A DNA stretch of 64,000 nt, taken from the NCBI RefSeq assembly GCF_905147045.1, contig NC_065889.1:129001-193000 (forward strand). The letters run 5' to 3'. The position numbers and the translations under genes were made by a program. Below are positions 12,530-24,499 of this stretch, in pieces. This stretch comes from Nymphalis io (Eukaryota > Arthropoda > Insecta > Lepidoptera > Nymphalidae). The notes under the pieces are model-generated. The model was given only the letters and a program-made list of their open reading frames with translations, did no database searches and was not told where the DNA came from. The first letter of the stretch is position 1. Each line of letters opens with the position of its first letter.

Positions 12530-12655
12530 CGGTAGGGCTTTGTGAAAATTCTTCTGTGTTGTTACCACCCACCACCATCTCATACACCACTCATCAGTTA
12601 TCGTACCGCCAAACAACAATACTTCCTGTGCTTGTATTTAGGTTTAAAATGTATA
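12530..12655 (+). mobile_element. degraded SINE family A, 5' part
   Basis: Shows GCGGTAGGGCTTTGTG, ACCACTCATCAG, TACCGCCAAACAACAATACT and TGTGCTTGTATTTAGGTTT, matching the first 120 bases of SINE A with several differences. The 3' half is missing. Confidence 0.65.
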
Positions 12656-12729
12656 GCTAGAAGAGACAAAATATATTAGTTCCTATAGTTAATTCTAGTA
12701 CTTACACCATCGGTGTAAGTAATATTTAT

Positions 12730-14584
12730 AATATTATATCTTTTTACTTCTACGTCTGTTAGACGAATTTAATTGTGATATGTGTCCATGAATAATAAAA
12801 CCTCTGCAAGATGTCCCATGTATATTTGAATAATTCTCGATATCGTAACCCCATTTCACTGAATTCTAATTACTTTTAAGCGTTCTCTCACCCTAATACT
12901 TGATTAATGAGTTCTAGATCGATTTTATTTTAAAAAGACAAAAATAAAACCATATAAATTTAACTAAAAACTTGTTCACACAATATCAGAGACAGATTCA
13001 GTTAAAAAGCTGTTTTTATTAACTTAACGATTTTTTTTTATGAAAACACAATGTATTTTATTGGAGTGTGCTCAGTGTTATAAATACGTTTGAATCGCCA
13101 AGTTACAGGAATAAATTGAATGTAAAACTAACACAGCTTGGAATACAAATTTTACTATTAGATCCGAAAACACGTCACGAGAACAAAACATTTATTAAAA
13201 AAATTTATATGCAAAAAATCAACTACTTAAGCCGTTACCTTATCAGAGACAAATGACAATATTCTTCATATTTCTTTAATTGATTTCATGCCGTTTAATA
13301 AAAAAATAATTAAAAACTAAGAGATTCTATTTTCGATTTGTACGTTTGCTTCGGTAAACATATGACAACGGCTCGTCTGATAAATTAAAATGTAATAACT
13401 ATAACAACCAATCTCATTTCTAAAGTGCGTCGTCTTCACAGAGGGAGTTATATATAGTTTAGTTCATGTATTTTCGAACAAATCGGTCCTGCAGTTTCTA
13501 AGTTATGCGGTAATCGCTGCACACATTACTATTAATGATTTATTGTAAGCGTACCACCTGACTTAAGTCCGCCCAAGAATCGGCCCGTTCAATTGGGCCG
13601 GTTTTGTTTATCCTGTTTGAGTTTATAGAAATAATATAATTATTGAAGTCTGAATCGGCTTAAAGGTTATCTGCGTTGATCAAATTAAGGAAATTAAACC
13701 GAAGTCTACCTACTGTGTAACTAGTAGGACTTCATGGCCATAGAATGTTGTGAAATTTATTTAAAGAAATATATTTTACAACGTTAAGTAATAAGGTTTT
13801 GAAAAATTCCGAATATGGGAATAAAATATCTTGAACACAATCAGATAAAAAGCTTTCAATATTGTATGTGTTACATGTGTACGTAAATATTATTATAATA
13901 TCCTATTGACGCATCAAATAAGGATGTTCTTACACAGAATTTTCACGTTTTAATACAATATCCTTATCAAGTAAAACAAAATGTAAACGTTATCTTTACA
14001 TAAAATGATCATCTTGATATTCCTTTGAACTGTAATTTAAATGATGTTTTCAAAAAGAACACGTAATTACATTTGCTTGGAGCGCGCGGTGGAAGCGAGC
14101 GGAGAAATCGCTTGACAGCAAATTGTGATTGATCACAACGACGTCCATGTGTCAGAGCTTATATCGAGAATGTTATCATCCTCCGAACATCTACAACACT
14201 GTAATGCCTACTTAGTTCTATATAATATTCGATTATTGTAGCAATCGCCGCCAACCATTATATTTAAGCCCTTAAAAAGTTTCTCATAAAAAGTTTTGCG
14301 TCAAGAAACGTTTCATTCAAATTAAACCTTGAAATTTTACACTCATCGTTTCCAAGGAAGTTTTTCTGCAAAAAGGTTTTATTTTAACAATGTTCGTATT
14401 TGAACAACATCAATATATCTTCTCAATACCTGACATGATATTTGTTTTAAAAAGGTTTTAATGAAATAATGTAATGTCCTAGGTCACTCGTGATATGTGA
14501 AAAACCGACTTACGGATTAAGCTATCGACGTGTCACGTGTGTATCTATGTAGTTCCTTAATGTTATAATTATTGTCGTCATTAT

Positions 14585-14616
<32 letters not shown>

Positions 14617-14890
14617 GTGAGGCTTAGACGTGCGATTATGATTCGGAAAATCCCGGTCGTCATAAAGACTACCGCTGTTATGAAAACTGCCAGGATTTAT
14701 CTAATGATCCGAAAATGTTCCACGATCGGGCGTTTCTTCTGTAAAGTAAAAATAATTCGCTTTTTTCTTTATTGAAAATTACAGGATATATAAAATATCG
14801 GTATTATCGAAACGGATGAAAAAACGAAAAAATACTTTGGCAATTTTTCTTCAAGGCTGAGCTCCAAAAGAAACTTGTATTTTTATGTAT
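12730..14890. other. AT-rich non-coding stretch
   Basis: No coding sequence was recognised. It contains a (TA)n microsatellite at 14584-14610 and a GC-rich hairpin CGGCCC/GGGCCG at 13581-13600. A GC-richer patch near 14080-14160 carries TTGTGATTGATCACAA, an 7-bp-arm palindrome that could be a protein-binding site. Confidence 0.5.
14584..14610. repeat. (TA)n microsatellite
   Basis: Uninterrupted TA dinucleotide run of about 13 units. Confidence 0.95.
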
Positions 14891-14892
14891 TT

Positions 14893-14982
14893 AATATCAA
14901 ACCGGAACACATCGATATAAAGTATTACTGTTTGGCGATATAATAAATAATTTTGGTATACCTACCTATGCCTCCATAAAAA
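14893..14982 (-). mobile_element. SINE family A fragment
   Basis: Reverse-orientation match: ATCAAACCGGAACACATC, AAGTATTACTGTTTGGCG, then GGTATACCTACCTATGCC. Degraded and partial. Confidence 0.6.
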
Positions 14983-15757
14983 GTCAAATTCTTTATCTAA
15001 GTATTATGTAATAGCTCGGTTGTTAATCTTGCTTTGTTTATAATTCTTGTGTTTCACACACAGTATCCCAATTGCATGTTATTAATATTTCTAAAACAAA
15101 ATATTAACGATCTGTATTTTTTTAAAGTCTTGTTTTAAATCCCATGCACTTCCATAGAATTTATTTATTGTGTACGAGTTATAAAATCCTACGTATGTGC
15201 GCATGTGTCGTCAACCATGACTAAAGACGATACATAATGCGTGTAAAGTGAAAAATAAACGTTCTCTTCGTCAAAAATCATATAAAACAACTCATTCGTA
15301 ATTTTTCCTCGTGACGCAAACGAATTTAAATTATTTTTTGCTTTATTTATTATATATTAATTTTATGAAACATTTTCCTAGACATTATTTATGTACGAAC
15401 ACCGGCCCGAGATGTAAAAATATTCTCCTCTACAAATTTAACGGCGTCGTAAATTTTATTGCATCTAACTTATAACTATAACATAACATAACACAACACG
15501 GTTAACGACGCAAGTGACGTGAGACGTCCACACGTTCCTTGTAATATATCCCGAGTTCAACTGTGTACGCGTTTCATTGAAAGACAAATTATAAAAAATA
15601 TCTTACTATTTTAGCATTCTTTTTATTGCACGATAAAGTTTAATTCTTTAAAAATAAAATATATGAAAAGGTTACTTGCAGTATCAAGTGATAAATTGTA
15701 AAGTTAAAAACGAATTAGTAAATATTATAACTGAGTAATTCGTTAAATATTTTTAAG

Positions 15758-16050
15758 ATGGCTACTAGGTTGTAAGACTTTGCCGCCTGGGTAGGTCCCA
15801 TCCACTCATCAGATATTCTTATATTATAATATTTATTATCAGTCTATATATTCGCTAAGCAGCAATACTTAGTATTATATAGTTGCGGTTCGGATGGAAG
15901 GATGAGTAAGCCGGTTTAACTATAGGCAAGGGACATAACATCTTAATTCTCAAGGTTTGTACTCACATCGCCAATGTCTATCGGCGGCGGTGACCACTTA
16001 CCACAAGGTGGCTCGTTTGTCCTTGATGGACCAACCTATAACATAAAAAA
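15758..16050 (+). mobile_element. SINE family A, diverged full-length copy
   Basis: Runs from GGTTGTAAGACTTTGCC through GGGTAGGTCCCATCCACTCA, a short AT-rich insertion inside the CAGATATTCT block, GGATGAGTAAGCCGG, GGCAAGGGACATAACATCTT and GGTGACCACTTACCA to an A-rich end. More diverged than the copies at 6.9, 23.6 and 49.9 kb, so it is an older insertion. Confidence 0.8.
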
Positions 16051-16641
16051 GTTAAGTATATAAAAAAGATAGTTACGTTATATAAATTAGTCTGTGATGT
16101 TAAATGTTATATTTTTTAAATATGTTATATAAATAATTTCCTTCTCTTCACTGTTCATTGGTAAATATTACAGTAAATAACGGCTCCAAAAGATAAATTG
16201 TATTGTCACCAACAACATTTACAAAATATCAACGCAATCGGTCGTTTGGAGCTTCCTTCAAACTCAGTTGCAGGATTAAGGAGGAAGCATACCAACAGGT
16301 GCTAGTAAAAAAATCTTGTAAGCATGTTATGTTACTAGTCACCACGGTATTTATTAGATGTGGATTATTCAGGGAACTGTGATACTGTGAGTAGCTAATT
16401 TATGTTTTTTATACGTAACGGCGTCAGCGACGCCCGAGCGACAGTGTCGTCGTCATCCGAGTTGGGTGGCACACGTTCAACACGAAGAATTACAACTTCA
16501 ACGCGGTTCTTGTGTAATATCCTTACTTTATTGATTGAGAACATAAGCGCTAAACTCCTTGTTTAACCGACATTGTATTGGAATAGTGACCAGTATGGTG
16601 TCTCCGAGCAATGTTCCGAGAGCATTCTGCACAATCCTCAC

Positions 16642-16711
16642 CCGCCAATAGGACGCCGCCCACGTGCCAACATCACATTCGGACGTCACGGTACCTAACT
16701 TCTCCATCAAA
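16642..16711 (-). CDS. candidate host exon, unassigned
   Basis: On the minus strand ATTTGATTATTGTAG gives an acceptor and GGCGG|GTGAGG a donor, bounding 70 nt. Only one of the three frames is open. It needs two bases from the previous exon, then reads LMEKLGTVTSECDVG and TWAASYWR, leaving phase 0. That exit phase fits the entry phase of the candidate exon at 7451-7576. The product is not recognised. Against it: the open frame also continues past the donor to 16528, and the same DNA on the plus strand holds CCAAT, the E-box CACGTG and GACGTCAC, so a regulatory island is an equally good explanation. Confidence 0.28.
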
Positions 16712-16799
16712 CTACAATAATCAAATAAGCAACTTATCATTTAATAGTATCGTTTCCCACGACATATTATATATTATCATTCAAAAATAATAGTCATTT

Positions 16800-18200
16800 G
16801 TCTATCAACCGGATGTTTCGTAATAAAAACTCTATTTTAACAAGCACTTTTTCATAAATGTAATGTCAGATATTATTTAATGAGATCGTGAAAAATTGTA
16901 TATGGAAATTATTCAGGAGTGTTCATCTTTGATTGATTGAATTATTATGAATTTCTTACAAGTATTCAAAACAATAATTCTAATATTATAAAACGTTATC
17001 TATATCTGTTTTATATTAAAGACAAAGACTAAACTGTATACCAGTATATGTTTTTAACTATTGCTTATGTTAACTAAGTAGGAAACAAAATAGAAGACTC
17101 CCGACGAGAGATATCAAAAAATATCGAATATTTCATATATACGTCACAATGATCGACTTACGGTTCAAAATAAATTTAGATATATGTTTTTTATGAACTA
17201 AAATTATTTTAAAATATATTTTTTATGATCTTTAAAAGTGAAAATTTGAAATAAAATTAGTGAGAGTGCGGTAACTTTTACTTTGTAATTGACTACGAGT
17301 GCTATCGCTCGACGCTTTTCACGTCTCTTCGTTTAAATAAATATTACGAGCAGGATCGTTGACAGTCGACTTTGCCATTTAATGTATTTTTTTTTGCTAA
17401 GAAGTCATTAATAAAACATTACTCAACACAAGATCATAGTATAACGTCGAGCGTAGATATAATATTTAATTATAGTCAGACAGGATATACACATTTAATT
17501 GTATTTTATAAAGTATGTTATTTAATTTTTGGAATAAAGAAGTTCATAAGTTTATTGCTGGTTCGTCTCGACATAATCTACATTCCGAAGTGATGGTAGT
17601 TTTACATTTAATATACTCCTGTGAAATGTCGTTTGTCGTTACTTTTAAGAACCTACTCGAATTAATTTTATTTTTTACTTATTTAATACATTTAAGGTAA
17701 TGTCTGTAAATAAGTAGTTAATTAATATTTTAATAAAAACACAAACCCTCCGAAATAAACACATAACATATTATGTGTGATACGACAGACGTTCTTATAT
17801 CCTTTATAAGTGGCGCATTAAGCTGATCCGTTAATTACGTTATCTCGAAGAACGCGCCTAGATAAACCCGACGCAAACTTTGACGTTGCAAGTTTCATTG
17901 ATAAAACTTAAGCGAACGCTTTCGAAGTGGCCGGTCTTAGTCATTTGAAATATTCATGCGCGCGACTTCATTGGACTTGTATAAATAGATAATAGATGTA
18001 TCTTTAAGGGAAAATGTTATATTTCTGTTTTTAATAATTTCTTTTTTAATAAATAGTATAGTACAATTTTACAAAAGGAATTTAGAAAATCCGCCTCACA
18101 ACTGCCTCTGTTGGTAACTTTAAGTAAAATGTAAAGCAACGTTTGTATGCAAAATATTGATTTACACATAGTGAATTTAGTAGATCTTCGTTTCCTCTAC
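16800..18200. other. AT-rich non-coding stretch
   Basis: No genes or repeats were recognised. A GC-richer patch at 17820-17990 ends in a TATAAATAG at 17980 but has no initiator at the expected distance. Confidence 0.5.
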
Positions 18201-18222
18201 ATAAGATCCAAGTGTTCTAAGC

Positions 18223-18475
18223 ACTGGTAGTAGGGATTTGTGCAAGCTCGTCTGGGTTCGTACCACCAACTCATCAGATATTCTACCGCAAAACAGCATT
18301 ACTATTGTGCCCAGTTTGAAGGTTGAGTGAGTCAGTGTAATTATAGACCAGTCAGTGTAATTAAGGTGTCTCCTACCTTAGTTTCCGAGGTTGATGGCGC
18401 ATTGGTGTTGTAGGCGGTGGTTAACAGTTCTTACAATACCAATGTCTACGGGCGTTGGTGACCACTTACGATCAG
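18223..18475 (+). mobile_element. SINE family A copy, 3' end truncated
   Basis: Clear match from ACTGGTAGTAGGGATTTGTG through GCAAGCTCGTCTGGGTTCG and TTCTACCGCAAAACAGC to GGTGACCACTTACGATCAG. An internal CCAGTCAGTGTAATTA segment is duplicated. The usual poly(A) end is absent. Confidence 0.85.
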
Positions 18476-18489
18476 CACTGGGTAATCTT

Positions 18490-20220
18490 GACTCAGATGC
18501 AATATAATTTAGTAATTTGTGCAACAACATTATCTGCAAGATTATAGACTTATAGCTTAAATACTAAGAAATATTATCAATACATTATACATATTTTTCT
18601 TAACATTGTTTTTTTTTATAAAATATCATTTGTCACCGGTTACACAAGCGTGATACATATTCGCAATCGATTGTGACGTTTTTGCGAAACATACATTGTG
18701 TGTAGAATAAATAATAATTTACTTAAGAATAAAACTCAAATTTACTTTAACAATAAAACATAAATATTATAAATGTATCCGTTTGCTGTTTACTTAATTA
18801 TGTTCTATGTACTCGTTTTTTTTTAATTATATGATATTTACATATGTAATTATGTTTGATGAAAACGAGTAAGTACGGTGGTAGAGCCTAATGAGCGGAT
18901 GATACCATTACACACACTGTCCTACCTACACAGGTTATTCACACAAATTATGAATAGTAGTGTTCAAAGTCAACTATTAAAGTAGGATAAAAATTATTTG
19001 AGATATCAGTTTTTTTTTTACAATTAATAGGCCAGCGTTTGACCGTTGACTTACCTGATGTTAAGCATCGACACGGTCTAAGATGTAGCACGCTTGCCTA
19101 TAAGAAACCTGTTTACTCTGGATTTGAAGACACCAACATTGTACTTATCAGAAAATACAGATATATATTATTATATTATCAGATATCTATATATATAGGC
19201 AAAATACCACTCATCACGAAATCTCCTAAACTATTCCTGATGTAGACGCTCACTAAGAGCGAATTTGACGCAAATCCTCTTCAAAATACATTCTTCTTCT
19301 TATCTACGCGTGTGAAGCCGGGACGATTAGCTAGTTATATTAATATTAATACGTGTAAAATTAAAAATAAACAAAGATTTTTTTTGACGTCGTTTCACTC
19401 CTCAGTTTAGTTAAGAGTTTCATTATTAATGAGCGTCGACGGTCACAAAAATACAAGGGCATCGTGGAGTCAAATTTAACGTTTCATATATAAAACATTT
19501 TATTTACTATTTCCTGGAAGTAAGGTCGTACTTTAAATGTCTTAGAAAATAAAAGGCTAATAAATTTCTCGTAATAATAATCAAAGAATTAAAAAGAAAT
19601 GGATTTATTTCCCGCGCATCAGTGCCAAAAATATTCTTAATGAGTACTTCTCTATTTACAATTTTATATTATTATTTATTTATGGAGATTAATACAGAAA
19701 TTACAATGTTATATCTGAAAATTACAGGCGCAAATCGGGGTAATCTCTAGAAGTCTCATGCGCTTAATTTGTGTTACTGCGGTAACGCGAAACATTTTGC
19801 GGAAAATTTCATGTTCCAGATAAAATTATACCACAAACATTTTTCCACCAATCAGCTGTATAGTAGCATGATGGATGAGACCTTGAAAAAGCTTAGCAAA
19901 ACATTATAACACAATCAGATAAAATAATTAAAAATAAATATTTTTTTATCAACGCAGTAATTAAAACATTATATAAACGTTCTGTCAATCTATCTTTTAT
20001 TATTTATAGAAAAAAACTATTTAGAAGAGGGGTGGCAAAAGATAACATGTAAAGACTAAATGGATGTTGGCACTGTTCTCACACATGCGAGCGGATAACG
20101 CGAAAACAAATGTAATAGAGGCTAATATTATCCAAACCAATGAAACATTGCCAGATAGTAGCCACACAACTGTAACTCATCTAGACCATATTGGATTTTT
20201 TTCATTTTGATCACATTAGA
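18490..20220. other. AT-rich stretch with one old repeat
   Basis: Apart from the repeat at 19020-19260 nothing coding was seen. Poly-T runs and short AT-rich repeats dominate. Confidence 0.45.
19020..19260. repeat. degraded dispersed repeat (family K)
   Basis: The stretch with CCAGCGTTTGACCGTTGACT, TACCTGATGTTAAGC, GTCTAAGATGTAGCACGCTT and GGATTTGAAGACACCAACAT resembles a repeat often seen in lepidopteran intergenic DNA. Its CATCAG|GTAAGT reads as a splice donor on the minus strand but is probably repeat-derived. Only one copy is in the window, so family status rests on recollection. Confidence 0.4.
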
Positions 20221-20229
20221 AATTGGGTT

Positions 20230-20460
20230 CGGAGGTCATCAATTTTTTTCGTATACCTACATATACATTGATGGACTGTAAATTTTGCTTCATATGCACA
20301 AACTAACTTAAAAATACAATTGTTTTCCCTTGCTTGCAAAACTCGTCGTCACATTTTCTTATTAGCTGTTTACTGATTAGCACTTTGCATATCAGTGGGC
20401 TTGAACCCGTTACCTTCAGCTTAAGTCCACGTGCTCTATCCACTGCGCTATATATTCTGA
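20230..20460 (-). mobile_element. tRNA-derived SINE (family F) with clear A and B boxes
   Basis: On the minus strand the head reads ATATAGCGCAGTGGATAGAG and ends in GGGTTCAAGCCC. These look like RNA polymerase III A and B boxes from a tRNA ancestor. The body extends left to about 20230; the boundary is uncertain. It cannot fold as a tRNA, so it is not called as one. Confidence 0.6.
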
Positions 20461-20689
20461 ACTGTTGCCAAAACATGAAGCTAGATATGATCACACTAAA
20501 CGAGGAGACGCATAAAACACGCATTCTCCGAAATCAACTATGACAAACAAATCAATAGAAAAGATTCCTTGACAGTTCAATTGAAACATGAAAACCTGCC
20601 AAAACTATATTAATAGGTATTTCATCATTCCAATAAGATTCGAAAGTTCCTTGGCAAATTGAAATAGTTTTATCCATATTTGCACTGTT

Positions 20690-20945
20690 GGGCAAATACT
20701 TCCTCTGAATAAAGTATATTTGGAGCTTATTCGACCTCGCTGCTCCAGTTAAGGATTCACGTGTGGCAAAATATCATCAAACACGTGTCTTTTTATATAA
20801 TGCTCTCCTTCACCGCCGAGTACAAGATAAACAAAACTTAAACACTTTAAAATCAGCTATGCTATTTCAGATTTTAACCCGTGAACCTCGGCCACCACAC
20901 TACACTTTTTATAGTATAACGGGTAATCGCCTGAGCCTATAGACA
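20690..20945 (-). mobile_element. SINE family B, old full-length copy
   Basis: Reverse orientation: CTGTTGGGCAAATACTTCCT, TGGAGCTTATTCGACC, TCGCTGCTCC, then GTGTGGCAAAATATCATC and GGGTAATCGCCTGAGCC, which is the decayed tRNA-like head. Heavily diverged. Confidence 0.75.
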
Positions 20946-21621
20946 TTTGTAGCACCGGAGGGCTTGATGTGTTTCCGGTCTTTAAAATCATTTTGTTCTA
21001 TAAGTTAATTTAATTATTAATTACCATTACAAACTGTAAATGTCATACTGCCGGCTATATAAGCGGCCTCTTCTCTGTCACACAAAATTATTCGGACTTA
21101 CTCTTCGTCCCATTCTCGGTGACATTTCCATGCGAGTTCAATTATTTCTAGCCAAAAGCTCTTTTTTACTTCAATTTCATTAAATGTAACGGATTTTAAT
21201 GTTCAATCTTAAACTATTAATCGGTAAATACACCAGAACTATATCTCAAAACACGTCTTGAATAAATCGTGATAAAAATATACAAAGTACTTTAAATGTT
21301 GGGGTTTTATATTAAAAAACTTACATTTAAACTAACTCTTACATTTGTATCATTATTAAGTTTTAAAATATAAACATATCGTGTAACCAAATATGAAATC
21401 CAATATCAAATATGCCAAATCGCTCGAAAATGCTTACATTTCATTTTTGTTAAAGAAAACTGACTTTTATTTAATGCGTTTTAATTTTAACTATTTATTA
21501 TGACATAGAGAAAATTACCAGAACTAACATTAAGACGCTAACCATAGACTAAACAGAAAATAAACTAAGCAAATGCACAGATTATAAATCGACCGAAAAT
21601 TTTATCTAACGATAAACTTAC

Positions 21622-21665
21622 CTAATTCTCGGCTCCGGTATTTTGGAAACCACTCGACGACAGCG
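21622..21665 (-). CDS. candidate 44-nt host exon with strong splice sites
   Basis: On the minus strand the acceptor TTTGTCCTATTTTCAG and the donor TTAG|GTAAGT both match consensus very closely and enclose 44 nt that are much richer in G and C than the flanks. Two frames are open. The more protein-like one takes one leading base and reads AVVEWFPKYRSREL; the other reads RCRRVVSKIPEPRI and leaves two bases. A third frame ends in a stop exactly at the border. No product was recognised. The segment lies outside every repeat identified here. Paired strong signals around such a short GC-rich piece are unlikely by chance in AT-rich DNA, so this is one of the best exon candidates in the window. Confidence 0.5.
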
Positions 21666-21794
21666 CTGAAAATAGGACAAACAAACAACTTTTAAAAATA
21701 CTAACCGTCTGTATTTTTATAATTACATAATTTTAGTCTAGCTATTTTCAGTCAATATGTTTATAGTAAAAATAAATTATTGTATTATCAACAA

Positions 21795-21945
21795 CATATC
21801 AAATCAAAATATACTATATATTTAGTAGGCACTTACACGCATTTCTATTTAATTATTAAACTACTAAGTAAAGCTACCACCATGTAGATTATAACGAGAA
21901 GAACCAGCAAGAAACTCAGTATCTTTTTCAGAAATTAAACGTCGT
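21795..21945 (+). repeat. dispersed repeat family H
   Basis: Contains ATCAAAATATACTATATA, TAGTAGGCACTTACACGC, AAAGCTACCACCATGTAG and AACCAGCAAGAAACTCAGTA. Related pieces occur at about 47.35 kb and, reversed, at 55.16 kb. A common type of lepidopteran repeat; its class is not clear. Confidence 0.65.
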
Positions 21946-22019
21946 AGATAAATTAAAAAAACGAATTAAATACATTTATCCCGCCTAAAATTCAATCACA
22001 TATAATAATACCCTACAGA

Positions 22020-22372
22020 ACGATTTCGACCACGGAAGTCAATCTCAAGAGAGATAGCCAACAAGGCAGGAGATATTATAGTGCACAAGTGTGTGCGCAA
22101 ACACATGTGCACTCTCTGTTCTCTAACTCTCATAATCCGATGGGACGGCAATCCGACACGATCGGCAAGAGTTCAGGCCCAAGACCAACGGCTTTTCGTG
22201 CTCGTGTCGTCCGAGGCACGGTAGTGAACACACTTCCAACTTCCAGACTCCGGGCTGCTACTGAGAATATTCTGACAGAAAAACCTTTCATTGGCCCGAC
22301 CTGGGAATTGAACCCAAGACCTCCGGATCTGCTGTCTTACATCAAGCCGCTCAACGAGGCAATCACATATAT
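22020..22372 (-). mobile_element. tRNA-derived SINE family C, near full length
   Basis: On the minus strand the head ends GGTCTTGGGTTCAATTCCCA, a perfect polymerase III B box, preceded by an A-box-like region near GAGCGGCTTGATG. The body runs left through the GGCACGGTAGTG and GGGACGGCAATCCGACACGA blocks. The 112-codon plus-strand frame in this stretch is a shadow of the SINE. A second, decayed copy is at 43.24-43.50 kb. Confidence 0.75.
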
Positions 22373-22449
22373 TATATGCTTTGCGTGCAAACTCACCCAG
22401 TACCCGATAAATTGGTTTTCCGTATAACGTACTAAAATGTTCAGAACAC

Positions 22450-23590
22450 TGTTTGAGCTCCCAGGTAACCTACTCATCATATATGAGTGGAGCCCGTACT
22501 GTAGATTTTAAATTAAACCAGTGATGAAGATACCTCCGATAAACAGACATATCTCATTTCAATACTAGTAGGAGTAATTATTCTGAGATCTTCATTTAGC
22601 AAGCTATATTTTCTAAATAAAAGTCATGCAAATTATACAAATGCAAACCAACGACTTTTATTTTACTGTTAACGCGGCGTTGGTTTATGTGCCAAATAAA
22701 TCAGTGATTCAGGTGCTATTAAGCTTTGCGAACAAACACGTGCATTGTTTATGCCAGCTGATGATAGACTCACGGCCGCGGGCAATTATATACTTCAAAC
22801 AAATATTCACTACTCGTCAGTTACCGTCTCAACTGGGATGATTGATGATCAATCATGAAATTGTGATGGAACGTTTGTTAGCAAAACGTTATTATACAAT
22901 TAGTGAATTTATGATAATAGTACTACTTGAAAATAAAACGATGACCTTTTCTCTTACATTGAAAATTAAAAGCATGACAAAAATTTTGTAACTGTTGGTA
23001 GTTTTCACTTTGACTATTAATAAGTGAGGGTAATGCGTCTTCTTTTAAAAAAGGGAAAACTCTGAGTAATACGTTAAGTATTAAGAATCCTAACTAATAT
23101 TAAAAATGCAAGTGTAAATTTGTTTTGCGTTTTCACGTTTTAACTACCGATCTAATTGTCGATCTCAATAAAATACACATATTATCAGCAGTATTGAAAA
23201 GGACTTGACATCTGACCCAATTCGCGGGCGGATAGTAGTATTTCTATAAACCAAAAAAGTTTATCTTTACTCTGAGAATGATATTTATTTACTGGAAATA
23301 TTTTTGTTGATAGCATCGGGTAAATGTCTAAGAAATCTGAGACAGCCTGAAGTCTGAGATACAGATAATACAGATAATTATTTGTTTAGTTCAGACCCAG
23401 ATGTCTTCTCGACTAGTTCGTAGGCGAAGCTTTAATAGAATTTGTTTACTTGCTTAATTAAATATTATGAAATAAAATGATTGTAATTGTAATAAAACTA
23501 CAACTAAGTAAATACCATCATGAATTGTATATATTTTGTAATAATCGACTTTTGTAATGATCGTTATATGTATGTTCCTAAAATAAGTCT
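22450..23590. other. non-coding stretch
   Basis: AT-rich. A 71-codon frame at 22626-22841 has no splice-like borders and no recognised match. A 9-bp palindrome ATGATTGAT/ATCAATCAT with one-base spacer lies at 22838-22856. Confidence 0.45.
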
Positions 23591-23592
23591 TT

Positions 23593-23908
23593 ACTGGTGG
23601 TAGGGCTTTGTACTGGTGGTAGGGCTTTGTGCAAGCTCGTCTGGGTAGGTACCACCCACTCATCAGATATTCTACCGCAAAACAGCAATACTTGATATTG
23701 TTGTGTTCCGGTTTGAAGGGTGAGTGAGCCAGTGTAATTAGAGGCACAAGGGACATAAAATCTTAGTTCCCAAGGTTGGTGGCGCATTGGCTATAAGCGA
23801 TGGTTGACATTTCTTACAATGCCAATGTCTAAGGGCGTTTGGTGACCACTTACCATCAGGTGGCCCATATGCTCGTCCACCTTCCTATTCTATAAAAAAA
23901 AAAAAAAA
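23593..23908 (+). mobile_element. SINE family A, complete young copy
   Basis: The whole element is present from ACTGGTGGTAGGGC to TTCCTATTCTATA and a poly(A) run. The first 19 bases (23593-23611) are repeated exactly at 23612-23630, a duplicated 5' end. Very close to the copies at 6.9 and 49.87 kb. Two overlapping minus-strand frames here are read-through. Confidence 0.92.
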
Positions 23909-23971
23909 TTCACTCTTGACAATTCAATTCCGACTCCTGGGGAAACCGGATTATTTTGGTATAATCTTACT

Positions 23972-24275
23972 CACTAAAACCATTGTGATGACCGTCTTCG
24001 GCAGGGATCGGAGAAGCTGCAGGATCGACCTTCACACGATATCAGAGTTATAATATGTTTTATTATGGGATGGGACCAAAACGATGTGATATGAAAAAGT
24101 TCAGGCGCACCGTAAATGCCATCCAAGGCACGTGACTGTAAACTCTGCCTGAATCCGAATTCTTGACTCTTACTAAAATTTTTAACACACACACACATAA
24201 TACACCTCAATAACTTCTTATTGCCCGACCCGGGATTTGAACTTTATAAGATAGCCACTAGACCATGAAGCAGTA
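23972..24275 (-). mobile_element. tRNA-derived SINE family E
   Basis: On the minus strand it opens CATGGTCTAGTGGCTATC (A box) and continues AAGTTCAAATCCCGGGTCGG (B box), much like a tRNA 5' and T-arm. The body continues left past a short (CA)n at about 24186-24198 to about 23972. Not a functional tRNA: the acceptor pairing and 3' end are absent. Confidence 0.7.
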
Positions 24276-24499
24276 GAAGCAGTGATCTTTCTATCGATAT
24301 AACAGTGTAAATTGTCTCTAATTCAATATTACTATCATCTCTAAGGATCATATTTTTCAATATAAACGTAAAACAAATGGCGTTGACGTCTAATTTAAAA
24401 GCGAATGAAATTAATCGAGACGTGTCGCTTACAGGCGAAGGGCACTGACACCGATACGTTCTGAGATTCATGTAGATAACATATATTATTCCCATTATT

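Noticed and set aside
13581..13600. GC stem CGGCCC/GGGCCG followed by T-rich DNA, like a bacterial terminator
   Set aside because: The window is animal nuclear DNA with no bacterial genes; six-base arms occur by chance.
17980..17988. TATAAATAG
   Set aside because: No initiator about 30 bases downstream, unlike the pair at 58.3 kb.
19040..19060. Minus-strand donor CATCAG|GTAAGT
   Set aside because: Lies within a degraded dispersed repeat, so it is probably repeat sequence.
20370..20460. tRNA-like sequence with A and B boxes
   Set aside because: Acceptor-stem pairing and a proper 3' end are missing; it is the head of a SINE. The same applies to 22.3, 24.25, 36.7, 42.4 and 54.9 kb.
22089..22427. 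112-codon plus-strand frame
   Set aside because: It covers a tRNA-derived SINE read antisense, with a polymerase III B box on the other strand.
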